Counted from the stretch's first letter, positions 1 to 6,673 are shown. The stretch is 16,475 nucleotides of DNA from Patescibacteria group bacterium UBA6899 (GCA_002451235.1 DKBN01000031.1:1-16475), one strand, 5' to 3'. Numbers and translations are program-made. Notes: generated by a model not told the origin, from the letters alone.

Positions 1-1047
1 CATTCCGGCGATTATGTCACAGAAGATTTTGCTACCCACGGGATCGAGATCAATAGTTTCGGGATGCGTGACAAGGAACGAACGATCGAAAAGACCTCCG
101 GCCCCACGCGCATTGCGATTCTTGGTGATTCGTTCACGGAGGCGATGCATGTCGCGAACGACCAGACATTCGCGCAGGTGATGGAGAAGAATGCGGGAGG
201 AAAAGCCGAGGTACTCAATTTCGGGGTCGCAGGTTTCGGGACGGTCCAAGAGCTCCTGACCTACCGCGAGAAAGTAAGGCAATTCAAGCCCGATATCGTC
301 ATCCTCGCCTTTCTCTCCGCGAATGACATGCGAAACAATTCTCGTCCGCTCGAAGACCTCTATTCTGGCTCGTATAATACCGATCGCCCGTTCCCGCGGC
401 TTGTGGGTTCAGGGACATGGGACATCGTTTCCCCGGAACCGAATCCACTGGCGAACAATCCGTATGTCCTATTCGCAAAACGGCACCTCACCACTTATCG
501 ATTCCTTTGGTATGCGAAGAGCGCGCTCCAGGCACGATTCGCCTCCGTTTCTCCAGCCACATCAACCTCCACCCCATCAGATCCTGTGGCCGATACCGGG
601 GAGAATGTCCAAGTGTATCTTTCGCGCCTCTTTATGCCACCCGAGGAAGAACCGTTCATTTCCGCGTGGGGCGCCACTGAGTGGGCGATAAAGGAGCTTC
701 AGAGCGAAGCGGAGAAGGACGGTGGAAAGTTCATTCTCGTGATGCTCCCCGATGAACCTCATCTCGAATGGGACCCAAAGAAGGCGCTCGAGACGGAATT
801 CTCCGTGACCCTTCCTGACGGGTTCGATATCGACTATCCCGAGAAGCGGCTCAAAGCATTCTCTCAAAAAGAAGGGGTCGCGTTCCTCGACATGACCCCC
901 GCATTCCGCAGCGCCCGCGACAAAGAAAATCTCCAACCCCCGTTCTTCTCTTATCCGCACGATGGGCATTGGACCCCGAAAGGCCACCAGCTCGCGGGGG
1001 AGACCATCCTCGCGTATTTGAAGGACCGCGGACTTGTCCCCAGGTAA
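1..1047 (+). CDS. SGNH/GDSL-family hydrolase or acyltransferase, 5'-truncated by window edge
   Basis: The reading frame is open from base 1. An ATG exists at 64, but the residues before it (INSFG then MRDKER) are the conserved lead-in of this family ahead of the nucleophile block, so the true start is probably upstream of the window. Visible blocks are GDSFTE (nucleophile Ser codon at 130-132), the Gly block NFGVAGFG, the Asn block LSANDMRNN, and the C-terminal DGHWTPKGH carrying the catalytic Asp (961-963) and His (967-969). SGNH enzymes hydrolyse or transfer ester groups on lipids, glycans or peptidoglycan; the substrate cannot be read here. The DxHW form resembles AlgX/AlgJ-type O-acetyltransferases, but that is only a resemblance. 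A signal peptide or membrane anchor, if any, would lie outside the window. A GC-rich hairpin follows the stop. Confidence 0.85.
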   Translation, partial: HSGDYVTEDFATHGIEINSFGMRDKERTIEKTSGPTRIAILGDSFTEAMHVANDQTFAQVMEKNAGGKAEVLNFGVAGFGTVQELLTYREKVRQFKPDIVILAFLSANDMRNNSRPLEDLYSGSYNTDRPFPRLVGSGTWDIVSPEPNPLANNPYVLFAKRHLTTYRFLWYAKSALQARFASVSPATSTSTPSDPVADTGENVQVYLSRLFMPPEEEPFISAWGATEWAIKELQSEAEKDGGKFILVMLPDEPHLEWDPKKALETEFSVTLPDGFDIDYPEKRLKAFSQKEGVAFLDMTPAFRSARDKENLQPPFFSYPHDGHWTPKGHQLAGETILAYLKDRGLVPR

Positions 1048-1056
1048 ATAGGGCTA

Positions 1057-1084
1057 TTGCATATTTTATTGGGAGGAGTACTCT
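1057..1084 (+). promoter_or_regulatory. Possible promoter of the small gene at 1155
   Basis: TTGCAT (1057-1062), a 16-nt spacer, then TACTCT (1079-1084). The -10 is poor, but the TTGC start and 16-nt spacing match the better promoters at 1588 and 2042. Transcription would begin near 1091, exactly at the following GC-rich hairpin. Confidence 0.3.
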
Positions 1085-1090
1085 CACATT

Positions 1091-1125
1091 GGGCGCGTAG
1101 AAAGAAAAGCGCGCCCGGTTCTTTT
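1091..1125 (+). terminator. GC-rich hairpin plus T-run: terminator of the SGNH gene or 5' hairpin of the next mRNA
   Basis: Arm GGGCGCG (1091-1097) pairs with CGCGCCC (1110-1116) across a 12-nt A-rich loop and is followed by a T-rich stretch (1119-1125). It is a plausible intrinsic terminator for the upstream gene. If the promoter proposed at 1057 is real, the same hairpin would instead sit at the very 5' end of the next transcript. Confidence 0.45.
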
Positions 1126-1141
1126 TCAAACACATAAACTT

Positions 1142-1146
1142 GGAGG
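1142..1146 (+). promoter_or_regulatory. Shine-Dalgarno GGAGG fixing the start at 1155
   Basis: GGAGG lies 8 nt before the ATG at 1155. It rules out the in-frame TTG at 1140, which overlaps the Shine-Dalgarno itself. Confidence 0.7.
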
Positions 1147-1154
1147 TAAGCAAG

Positions 1155-1487
1155 ATGCCGCAAATGGCACGAGCTGAAGTTCAAAGATCCCCATCCTTGA
1201 GTGCACTGCCGATCATCGCAGGACAAAAGGGGAAGAAGGTGACTGTCGAACGTTGCCCGATGGCGCTGTCATGCCTCGACCTGATGGGAGTGCTTGCTTC
1301 TGACCAGGAGAGCGTACGGAGGACCTTGATTGCCACCTGCAATTTGTTCCGGTGGGAAAGGGTCTCTGTCACTCTGGATAAGGACGGCACGATGAGGTTC
1401 ATTGCGAACGGCCAATCGACACGATCGATGATCGCTGTTTTGAAACAAGCATTGCTGGGGTGGCGCATCACCATCAACATCGACTGA
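1155..1487 (+). CDS. Small hypothetical protein, 110 aa
   Basis: I do not recognise this family. The start is set by GGAGG at 1142-1146, giving MPQMARAEVQ. There is no signal peptide and no membrane segment. The N-terminal 30 residues are basic and probably flexible (two GQKGKK-like Lys/Gly stretches). The rest alternates predicted helix and strand: CLDLMGVLASDQESVRRTLIATC looks helical, and RVSVTLDKDGTMRFIANGQ looks like a beta hairpin, followed by a helix and a final strand (WRITINID). This suggests a small alpha/beta domain. Three Cys residues are present without a CxxC pair. A terminator at 1555-1578 closes a monocistronic unit. Strong Shine-Dalgarno, own hairpin and tidy spacing argue for a real gene; function is unknown. 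Confidence 0.65.
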   Translation: MPQMARAEVQRSPSLSALPIIAGQKGKKVTVERCPMALSCLDLMGVLASDQESVRRTLIATCNLFRWERVSVTLDKDGTMRFIANGQSTRSMIAVLKQALLGWRITINID

Positions 1488-1554
1488 ACCGCCAGAAAAC
1501 ATAAAATCATACAGCCGTCCACGGCTGAGAGAATCACCACAAGTTTTGAGACGC
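1488..1554 (+). other. Short 3' UTR with a small hairpin
   Basis: CAGCCG (1512-1517) pairs with CGGCTG (1522-1527) across a 4-nt loop. It has no T-run, so it is not a terminator by itself. Nothing else is seen here. Confidence 0.35.
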
Positions 1555-1578
1555 ACGGGAGCCACAAGCTCCCGTTTT
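1555..1578 (+). terminator. Intrinsic terminator after the 110-aa gene
   Basis: ACGGGAGC (1555-1562) pairs with GCTCCCGT (1568-1575), loop CACAA, followed by a short T-run. Confidence 0.7.
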
Positions 1579-1587
1579 GCTATTCAT

Positions 1588-1615
1588 TTGCGTATTTTTC
1601 AAATCGTTGTATAGT
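1588..1615 (+). promoter_or_regulatory. Promoter of the small gene at 1671
   Basis: TTGCGT (1588-1593), a 16-nt spacer, TATAGT (1610-1615). Transcription should begin near 1622. That excludes the in-frame ATG at 1617 and leaves a leader of about 50 nt before the ATG at 1671. Confidence 0.55.
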
Positions 1616-1656
1616 TATGGAAGAGGCAAAAGCCGCTTTTTGTTTTCAATACCAAG

Positions 1657-1663
1657 AAGGAGG
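1657..1663 (+). promoter_or_regulatory. Shine-Dalgarno AAGGAGG fixing the start at 1671
   Basis: AAGGAGG is 7 nt before ATG 1671. Of the two in-frame ATGs (1617 and 1671), only the second has a ribosome binding site. Confidence 0.75.
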
Positions 1664-1670
1664 ATCTTTG

Positions 1671-1988
1671 ATGGCGAATAGAACGAAGAGAGAAGTTCCC
1701 AAACTTTCGATCGAGGGATCGTGTGTCATGTTCGGTGCTGTTACGCAAAAAGAGGCACAGCACATACTCTCGTACGTGATTCGGATGATCGGGAACGGTC
1801 ACCTCAACTTGATTGAAAGAGAGGACAAGTACGGCATCTGTTGCCAACAGGCATTGAAAAAAAGAAGCCTCAAGCAACGCGATCCGAACATCCAAAAGAT
1901 GATCCAGAGATGTTCCTCGCTAGCAAACCTCGATGAGGAATTCCTGAAGAACGTCAAATTCGCGGTGAGGCAGTATTTTCTCTCATAA
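1671..1988 (+). CDS. Small hypothetical protein, 105 aa
   Basis: I do not recognise this family. With the Shine-Dalgarno-supported start it begins MANRTKREVP. It is a soluble, basic, mostly helical protein: the stretch KEAQHILSYVIRMIG is an amphipathic helix, a basic patch follows around residues 63-72 (LKKRSLKQRD), and the C-terminus (DEEFLKNVKFAVRQYFLS) is another helix. Four Cys residues are present, including an adjacent pair (CC), without a metal-binding spacing. Size, strong Shine-Dalgarno, own promoter and own terminator match the upstream 110-aa gene, but I see no sequence similarity between the two. A nucleic-acid-binding role would fit the charge, but that is a guess. Confidence 0.65.
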   Translation: MANRTKREVPKLSIEGSCVMFGAVTQKEAQHILSYVIRMIGNGHLNLIEREDKYGICCQQALKKRSLKQRDPNIQKMIQRCSSLANLDEEFLKNVKFAVRQYFLS

Positions 1989-2010
1989 TCCTCATGTGTT
2001 CCCTACCGTG

Positions 2011-2039
2011 GCGCCCTTCTGAAGGGCGCTTTCTCTTTC
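2011..2039 (+). terminator. Intrinsic terminator after the 105-aa gene
   Basis: GCGCCC (2011-2016) pairs with GGGCGC (2024-2029), followed by a T-rich tail (2030-2039). Confidence 0.7.
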
Positions 2040-2041
2040 CC

Positions 2042-2069
2042 TTGCGAAGCCAAGAAATATCCGTATACT
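2042..2069 (+). promoter_or_regulatory. Promoter of rpmF
   Basis: TTGCGA (2042-2047), a 16-nt spacer, TATACT (2064-2069). The -10 box ends 10 nt before the rpmF ATG, so the mRNA would have a leader of only a few nt and no Shine-Dalgarno. Confidence 0.55.
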
Positions 2070-2079
2070 ATCGGGATCT

Positions 2080-2316
2080 ATGGTAGTCCACATGAGGCAT
2101 ACACGCTCGCATACCGCGAATCGCCGCTCGCACCATGCGCTCAAGAGCGCTCGCTTTGCCGTGTGCAAAGATTGTGGCGCGAAACACGTGATGCACCGCG
2201 TTTGCACGCAATGCGGAAAATATAAAGGAAGGATGGTGGTGGATGTGATGAACAAAACGGCCAAATTAGAGGCGAAACACAAGAAACGGACAGAGGAAAA
2301 GAAGGCCCGAACGTAA
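2080..2316 (+). CDS. rpmF: 50S ribosomal protein L32
   Basis: Component of the large ribosomal subunit. The core MRHTRSHTANRRSHHALK is the L32 N-terminal rRNA-binding signature in its Parcubacteria-like form. A zinc ribbon follows: C29-x2-C32 (CKDCG) and C42-x2-C45 (CTQCG), then YKGR. At 78 residues it is longer than typical bacterial L32 (roughly 55-60) because of a Lys/Glu-rich C-terminal tail from about residue 55. ATG 2080 is only 10 nt downstream of a good -10 and has no Shine-Dalgarno, so translation is probably leaderless or nearly so. The internal ATG at 2092 (Met5) is a less likely start, since the short MVV lead is usual in this group (from memory). A GNRA-loop hairpin follows immediately. 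Confidence 0.93.
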   Translation: MVVHMRHTRSHTANRRSHHALKSARFAVCKDCGAKHVMHRVCTQCGKYKGRMVVDVMNKTAKLEAKHKKRTEEKKART

Positions 2317-2320
2317 GGAA

Positions 2321-2346
2321 CCCGCGCGAAAGCGCGGGTATTGCTT
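2321..2346 (+). terminator. Hairpin with GAAA tetraloop after rpmF
   Basis: CCCGCGC (2321-2327), loop GAAA, GCGCGGG (2332-2338), then a weak T-rich tail. The tail overlaps the -35 of the nusB promoter, so terminator and next promoter are packed together. Confidence 0.5.
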
Positions 2347-2369
2347 TCCCGAGACCAACACCATACAAT
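2341..2369 (+). promoter_or_regulatory. Promoter of nusB-NUDIX
   Basis: TTGCTT (2341-2346), 17-nt spacer, TACAAT (2364-2369). Expected start near 2376, leaving a leader of about 15 nt with no Shine-Dalgarno before ATG 2392. Confidence 0.5.
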
Positions 2370-2391
2370 GAGGGGAAATACGCGTTCATTT

Positions 2392-3300
2392 ATGGCGAAT
2401 CGGCACCTTTCCAGAAGTATTGTGCTCCAGACCCTCTTCGAATGGGATTTCAACGGATCTCACAGCGAGAATGTTGAGGAGAGTCTTGCGCGTAATATCG
2501 CGGAATTCGCCCCTGGCCTCAACGACACGACATTCATGACGACGTTGCTTCGGAACGTCATCGCGAAGAAAAGCGAGATCGACCTCATTATCGAGAAGGC
2601 CGCTCCGCAGTGGCCCATAGACCGCATCGCTATCGTTGACCGTAATGTATTGCGTATCGGTCTGTGCGAACTGCTTTTCGGGGAACGTTCCGAGGTTCCG
2701 CCGAAGGTTGCGATCAACGAAGCGATCGAACTCGCGAAGACGTTCGGAGGTGAGAACAGTGGTAAATTCGTAAATGGTGTCCTGGGGGCGGTCTACAAAG
2801 AGATCGGTGAGCCCGGAAAGGAAGAGACGAGCAACAAGAAGAAGAACGGCCCGGTCGACCCAGCGCAATTCCCTCTCGAGCTCTTGGGGGGCGCGGTCGT
2901 GTACGCGCACGTAGCCAATGAATACTATCTCGCGCTGGTGCACGACATCTTCGGGCACTGGACGCTTTCCAAGGGTCATATCGTGGACGGCGAAGGGGAG
3001 GAGGATGGGACAAAGCGTTCGCTCAAGGAAGAGCTCAGTATCGATATCGCCATCAAAGAGAAGATCGGAGAGAACGAGTATGTGGCCTCACATCCCGAAA
3101 AGGGGAAGATCCGGAAGCGTGTGACCTATTTTCTTGCCGAAGCGCCGATGCAGCAACTGGTCCTCGAGGAGGGAAAGGGGGGCCTCGATGACGCGCGGTG
3201 GTTCAAGCTTTCTGATATCGCCGATCTCAACATATACGACGATATCCTGCCGCTCTTGACCAAGGCGATCACGATGTTGACCGTTCCGAAGGCGGGGTAA
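2392..3300 (+). CDS. nusB: NusB antitermination factor fused to a C-terminal NUDIX domain
   Basis: Residues 1-137 are a full NusB: MANRHLSRSIVLQTLFEWDF at the start, the helical core with DRNVLRIGLCELLF, and the conserved AINEAIELAKTFGGENSGKFVNGVLGAV end. NusB binds boxA RNA with S10 for rRNA antitermination. After a Lys-rich linker (about 140-155), residues 160-300 form a NUDIX domain: GGAVVY, FGHWTLSKGH, and a box G195-x5-E201-x7-R209-S-L-K-E213-E214-L-S-I. The two Glu that bind metal are present, but the usual Glu after Arg is Ser210 and the usual Gly is Ser216, so activity is likely but altered. The GHWTL(P)KG form resembles Ap4A/dinucleotide-polyphosphate hydrolases. The start is ATG 2392, since upstream in-frame codons lie in the promoter and hairpin. 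The small rnc-side hairpin follows. Confidence 0.9.
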   Translation: MANRHLSRSIVLQTLFEWDFNGSHSENVEESLARNIAEFAPGLNDTTFMTTLLRNVIAKKSEIDLIIEKAAPQWPIDRIAIVDRNVLRIGLCELLFGERSEVPPKVAINEAIELAKTFGGENSGKFVNGVLGAVYKEIGEPGKEETSNKKKNGPVDPAQFPLELLGGAVVYAHVANEYYLALVHDIFGHWTLSKGHIVDGEGEEDGTKRSLKEELSIDIAIKEKIGENEYVASHPEKGKIRKRVTYFLAEAPMQQLVLEEGKGGLDDARWFKLSDIADLNIYDDILPLLTKAITMLTVPKAG

Positions 3301-3310
3301 GAGGGGGTTG

Positions 3311-3339
3311 TTGCCCTGAGGGGCGTTTTCAGCTAGTTT
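3311..3339 (+). promoter_or_regulatory. Weak candidate promoter of rnc
   Basis: TTGCCC (3311-3316), 17-nt spacer, TAGTTT (3334-3339). The -10 matches poorly. The 8-nt gap to ATG 3348 would again give a leaderless mRNA. Confidence 0.25.
3313..3329 (+). terminator. Small hairpin between nusB and rnc
   Basis: GCCC (3313-3316), loop TGAG, GGGC (3321-3324), then GTTTTC. A weak intrinsic terminator; it overlaps the candidate rnc promoter. Confidence 0.3.
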
Positions 3340-3347
3340 CAGCGAAT

Positions 3348-4052
3348 ATGGAACGCAGTGATGGAGAATATATGGCTTTTGCAGAGACGATGGGTGTCCG
3401 ATTCAAGGACATCGACCTTTTGCGTGAGGCCTTCACGCATCGTTCGTACCTTAACGAGCATCGCAACTTGAAGACCGGACATAATGAACGACTCGAATTC
3501 CTCGGGGATGCTGTTCTTGAGCTTGTCATCACCGAATATCTGTTCAGGAAATATCCCGACGAACCAGAGGGGCGCCTAACTGCGTATCGTTCCGCACTGG
3601 TGAACACAAACTCGATCGCCGACGCCGCTGTGCGTTGGGGCATGAACGACTATCTTCTGCTCTCCAAAGGAGAGTCGAAGGACACCGGACGCGCACGGCA
3701 GTACATCCTCGCGAACACTTTCGAGGCGGTGATCGGCGCGGTCTATCTTGATCAGGGATATGACAAAGCGAAGGAATTCATCGCGAATAGTCTCTTTAAC
3801 GAGATCGATAAGGTCGTCCAGCAGCGCCTCTGGCAGGACGCAAAAAGTCGTTTCCAGGAGGAATCGCAGGAACGTACCGGCATCACGCCATCATACATCG
3901 TACAGAAAGAGACCGGCCCCGACCACGACAAACGCTTCATGATCGGGCTCTATATCGGCGACGATCTCATCGCGACCGGTGAAGGACGCTCGAAGCAGGA
4001 CGCGGAACAGGCCGCAGCGCAAGCGGGGCTGGAGAAAAAAGGGTGGGTATAA
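3348..4052 (+). CDS. rnc: Ribonuclease III
   Basis: Double-strand-specific endoribonuclease that processes rRNA precursors and structured mRNAs. The catalytic domain is residues 1-160: the signature HNERLEFLGDAVLEL holds E47, E50 and D54, and the second acidic cluster is LANTFEAVIG with E126. At the position of E. coli Asp114 this protein has Asn123, a change seen in some other bacterial lineages, so activity is probably kept. The C-terminal dsRNA-binding domain spans about 164-230 (DAKSRFQEE, GEGRSKQDAEQAAAQAGL). Length 234 is typical. ATG 3348 would be leaderless. ATG 3372, with GGAG at 3363-3366, is an alternative start that would only remove eight residues. It lies directly before smc, a common bacterial arrangement. 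Confidence 0.95.
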   Translation: MERSDGEYMAFAETMGVRFKDIDLLREAFTHRSYLNEHRNLKTGHNERLEFLGDAVLELVITEYLFRKYPDEPEGRLTAYRSALVNTNSIADAAVRWGMNDYLLLSKGESKDTGRARQYILANTFEAVIGAVYLDQGYDKAKEFIANSLFNEIDKVVQQRLWQDAKSRFQEESQERTGITPSYIVQKETGPDHDKRFMIGLYIGDDLIATGEGRSKQDAEQAAAQAGLEKKGWV

Positions 4053-4092
4053 CTCCGTATACCTGCATGGGTCCATCCCTCGCAACTCATGC

Positions 4093-4098
4093 TAGAAT
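4093..4098 (+). promoter_or_regulatory. -10 box of smc
   Basis: TAGAAT ends 9 nt before the smc ATG. No convincing -35 is seen at 16-18 nt, and there is no Shine-Dalgarno. Confidence 0.35.
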
Positions 4099-4107
4099 AG
4101 TCCCATC

Positions 4108-6375
4108 ATGCGGCTGAAACGGCTGGAAATATTCGGGTTCAAATCCTTCGGAAAGAAGGCCACGCTCGAGTTCAATGCGCCGATCACGGCGATCGTCGGT
4201 CCGAATGGCTCCGGGAAATCGAATGTCGCCGAAGCGGTGCGGTTCGTCTTGGGTGAGCAATCGATGAAATCGATGCGCGGGAAGCGCGGGGAAGACATGA
4301 TCTTCAACGGCTCGCAGCAGGGAGGGCGCGCGAACCGCGCGAACGTGACCATCGCGTTCGATAATTCTAGGCGCGAATTCCCGATCGATTTCGACGAGGT
4401 CGCGATCGGACGCGAGGTCTATCGCGACGGCTCCAATCAATATTTCATCAACGGGACGCAAGTGCGCCTGAAGGATATCTTCGAGCTTCTTGCTGCGGTC
4501 CACATCGGTGCGTCGGGACATCACATGATCTCTCAAGGCGAGGCGGACCGCATATTGAACGCGAACCCGAAAGAGCGGCGCGAGATGTTGGAAGATGCGT
4601 TGGGGCTCAAGGTCTATCTCTATAAACGCGCAGAGAGCGAACGACGCCTCGAAAAAACCGAGGAGAATATGAAAGAAGCGGAATCTTTGCGCAAGGAGAT
4701 CGCTCCGCACCTTCGTTTTTTGAAGAAACAGGTCGAGCGCGTGAACGAAGCGCGTGACCTCAGGGACCGGCTGGTGGGGCAATATCGAGAGTATCTCAAG
4801 CGCGAGGAACTGTTTCTCGAATACGGGAAGAGTACCATTGATGAACGTCGGGCGAAACCCGCGAAAGATCTCGCGGATCTCAATCTCAAGATCGAACACG
4901 CGCGGCGCGAGCTCGCAGACGGGTCTGCTGAAGACGAGAAAAGCCGCAGGCTTCTCGATGTTGATGTAAAACTGCGCGAAACGAGGAACCGCTACGACGA
5001 GCTTTCTCGCGCGATCGGCCGCGTGGACGGAATGATCGAAGCGGAAGAGAAGCAGATCAAGAAGAAGGAAGCGGCGCTCGCCCGTATCGAGGATATCCCC
5101 GTGCGCTTGGGGGATGTCGAAGGCGTGAAAAGCGCGATCGATAGCGAATGGTCGCAGGCCGAGCACTCCGGCGACATCGGCTTCGTGAAGGGAGCTCTGT
5201 GGCGAGCGAAGGAACATATCGGGAATTTCGTCTCTCACCACCGCGGACAGTCCGATATTCGGACGCTTACGAAAGAGGATTATCGCGACTTGGAACAACT
5301 GAAAGGAGAGCGGGCGATGATCGAACGCGATCTCATAACCGTTCGCACGGAAAGCGACGCGTACGAAGCGGAATATCGCGCAGTGAAAGTGGAGATCGAC
5401 GCGGAAAAAGAGCGTTCCCGAGATACCGAACGGGCGTTGTTCGAGATGATGACGCGCCGCAAAGAGCTTGAGGCGGCGCTTGATAAGCTCCGAAGCGAAG
5501 AGGAATCGATGGCGCGCGATGCCCGCCGGCTAGAAGAGGAGACCAATGAGGCTGCGGTCCTATTGGGCCGTGCCGTTCTCGATTATTCGCAGGTAGCTAT
5601 CGCTCAGGAGGAGATCGTGAACGAACCGCGTGAGATGCAGGAAACTCGGCGGCGCGAGATCGAACGTGGGAAGATCCGACTCGAGGACCTCGGCGCGCAG
5701 GGCGGGGAAGACACGCTCAAGGAATACGAAGAGACGCTTGAGAGGGATCAATTCCTCGAGAAAGAGCTCGCCGATCTTGCGAAGACCAAGGGGTCGCTCG
5801 AGGCACTCATCGTGGAGTTGAACGAGAAGCTCGATAGCGAATTTAAGGAGGGGGTGAAGAAGATCAACGTGCAGTTCTCCGAATTCTTCCGTCTCATGTT
5901 CGGGGGAGGCATCGCTGAGCTTCATATCGTGAAGATAGAGAAACGCAAAAGGAAGGATCTCGATCTCGGCCTGGAGGATATCCCCGGGGAGGAGATGCCG
6001 GAAGAGGAAGAGGAGGACGAGGAAGGGATCGATATCGCGGTCTCGCTTCCGCACAAGAAGATCCGAGGGCTCCAGATGCTCTCCGGTGGCGAGCGTGCGC
6101 TCACGTCGATCGCGCTCCTTTTTGCGATCTCGCAGGTCAATCCGCCACCCTTCATGTTCCTCGACGAGACGGATGCCGCACTCGATGAGGCGAACAGCCG
6201 AAAGTACGGCGATATGATCGAGAATCTCGCGAAGTTCTCCCAGCTCATCGTCATCACGCATAATCGCGAGACGATGTCGCGCGCGAGCGTCCTCTACGGC
6301 ATCACCATGGGGGCGGACGCGACCTCAAAAGTACTCTCGATCGCGTTCGACGAGGCAGTTGTCGTGGCGAAGTGA
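4108..6375 (+). CDS. smc: Short SMC-type chromosome segregation ATPase without a recognisable hinge
   Basis: Both ABC heads are intact. N-terminal: RLEIFGFKSF, Walker A GPNGSGKS (31-38), Q-loop ISQGEADRIL (Q143). C-terminal: LSGGE signature (658-662), Walker B FMFLDETD (D686, E687), D-loop, and H-loop His718 in ITHNRE. Between them are charged coiled coils (about 175-325 and 390-580). Canonical SMC proteins run about 1,150-1,200 residues with a roughly 150-residue Gly-rich hinge. Here the total is 755, and the coils are separated only by a short non-coil stretch (about 327-388) with none of the hinge Gly motifs and no CxxC zinc hook. An acidic insert (about 616-640, a Glu/Asp run) interrupts the C-terminal head. 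The rnc-smc adjacency supports genuine SMC over RecN or SbcC/Rad50. Role: DNA entrapment or compaction; how it dimerises is unclear. Confidence 0.85.
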   Translation: MRLKRLEIFGFKSFGKKATLEFNAPITAIVGPNGSGKSNVAEAVRFVLGEQSMKSMRGKRGEDMIFNGSQQGGRANRANVTIAFDNSRREFPIDFDEVAIGREVYRDGSNQYFINGTQVRLKDIFELLAAVHIGASGHHMISQGEADRILNANPKERREMLEDALGLKVYLYKRAESERRLEKTEENMKEAESLRKEIAPHLRFLKKQVERVNEARDLRDRLVGQYREYLKREELFLEYGKSTIDERRAKPAKDLADLNLKIEHARRELADGSAEDEKSRRLLDVDVKLRETRNRYDELSRAIGRVDGMIEAEEKQIKKKEAALARIEDIPVRLGDVEGVKSAIDSEWSQAEHSGDIGFVKGALWRAKEHIGNFVSHHRGQSDIRTLTKEDYRDLEQLKGERAMIERDLITVRTESDAYEAEYRAVKVEIDAEKERSRDTERALFEMMTRRKELEAALDKLRSEEESMARDARRLEEETNEAAVLLGRAVLDYSQVAIAQEEIVNEPREMQETRRREIERGKIRLEDLGAQGGEDTLKEYEETLERDQFLEKELADLAKTKGSLEALIVELNEKLDSEFKEGVKKINVQFSEFFRLMFGGGIAELHIVKIEKRKRKDLDLGLEDIPGEEMPEEEEEDEEGIDIAVSLPHKKIRGLQMLSGGERALTSIALLFAISQVNPPPFMFLDETDAALDEANSRKYGDMIENLAKFSQLIVITHNRETMSRASVLYGITMGADATSKVLSIAFDEAVVVAK

Positions 6376-6394
6376 TGGACCACTACCCTACAAG

Positions 6395-6423
6395 TTGACT
6401 TTTTCTTTTTCTCTGGATACCAT
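6395..6423 (+). promoter_or_regulatory. Possible promoter of the 59-aa ORF
   Basis: TTGACT (6395-6400), 17-nt spacer, TACCAT (6418-6423). It lies just after the smc stop and would give a leader of about 40 nt. Confidence 0.35.
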
Positions 6424-6470
6424 ACTCGGGCGCGTGGCGCATTTTTTGTTCATTTTCGAAAGGAAAAAAG

Positions 6471-6650
6471 TTGAGCGAGCTCTTGAATTACTTGGCGACC
6501 GGGAAATTGCCCCATGGGGTGAAACAGGCACATATCGTTCCGCCCCCAACGACCGAATTGCAGCGTCCGCCGGTGCAACATCAAGTGGGACGGCGGACAT
6601 GGCCGTTTCAGGACGCACGGCAGCAGCAACAGCAGCAGAAGGATCAGTGA
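6471..6650 (+). CDS. Small Gln-rich protein, 59 aa, TTG start
   Basis: AAAGGA (6459-6464) lies 6 nt before a TTG start. The product reads MSELLNYLATGKLPHGVKQA..., a short helical N-terminus, then a Pro/Gln-rich middle (VPPPTTELQRPPVQHQ), RRTWPFQDAR, and a tail of six consecutive Gln. No membrane segment or signal is seen and I do not recognise a family. A strong terminator follows 24 nt after the stop, and a TTGACT promoter candidate lies upstream. A longer reading in another frame (6359-6745) runs through that terminator and is less likely. Moderate confidence: the composition could reflect a CAG-rich stretch read by chance, but Shine-Dalgarno, terminator and clean length agree. Confidence 0.5.
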   Translation: MSELLNYLATGKLPHGVKQAHIVPPPTTELQRPPVQHQVGRRTWPFQDARQQQQQQKDQ

Positions 6651-6673
6651 AGAAGGGGTTCGCTCCTCCCATC

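Noticed and set aside
4046..4063. GGTATA/TATACC inverted repeat over the rnc stop codon
   Set aside because: Short A/T-rich stem without a T-run; not a convincing terminator.
4087..5298. Long minus-strand open frame opposite smc (403 codons)
   Set aside because: It mirrors the smc codons, has no family motifs and no start signals, and smc motifs are intact on the plus strand.
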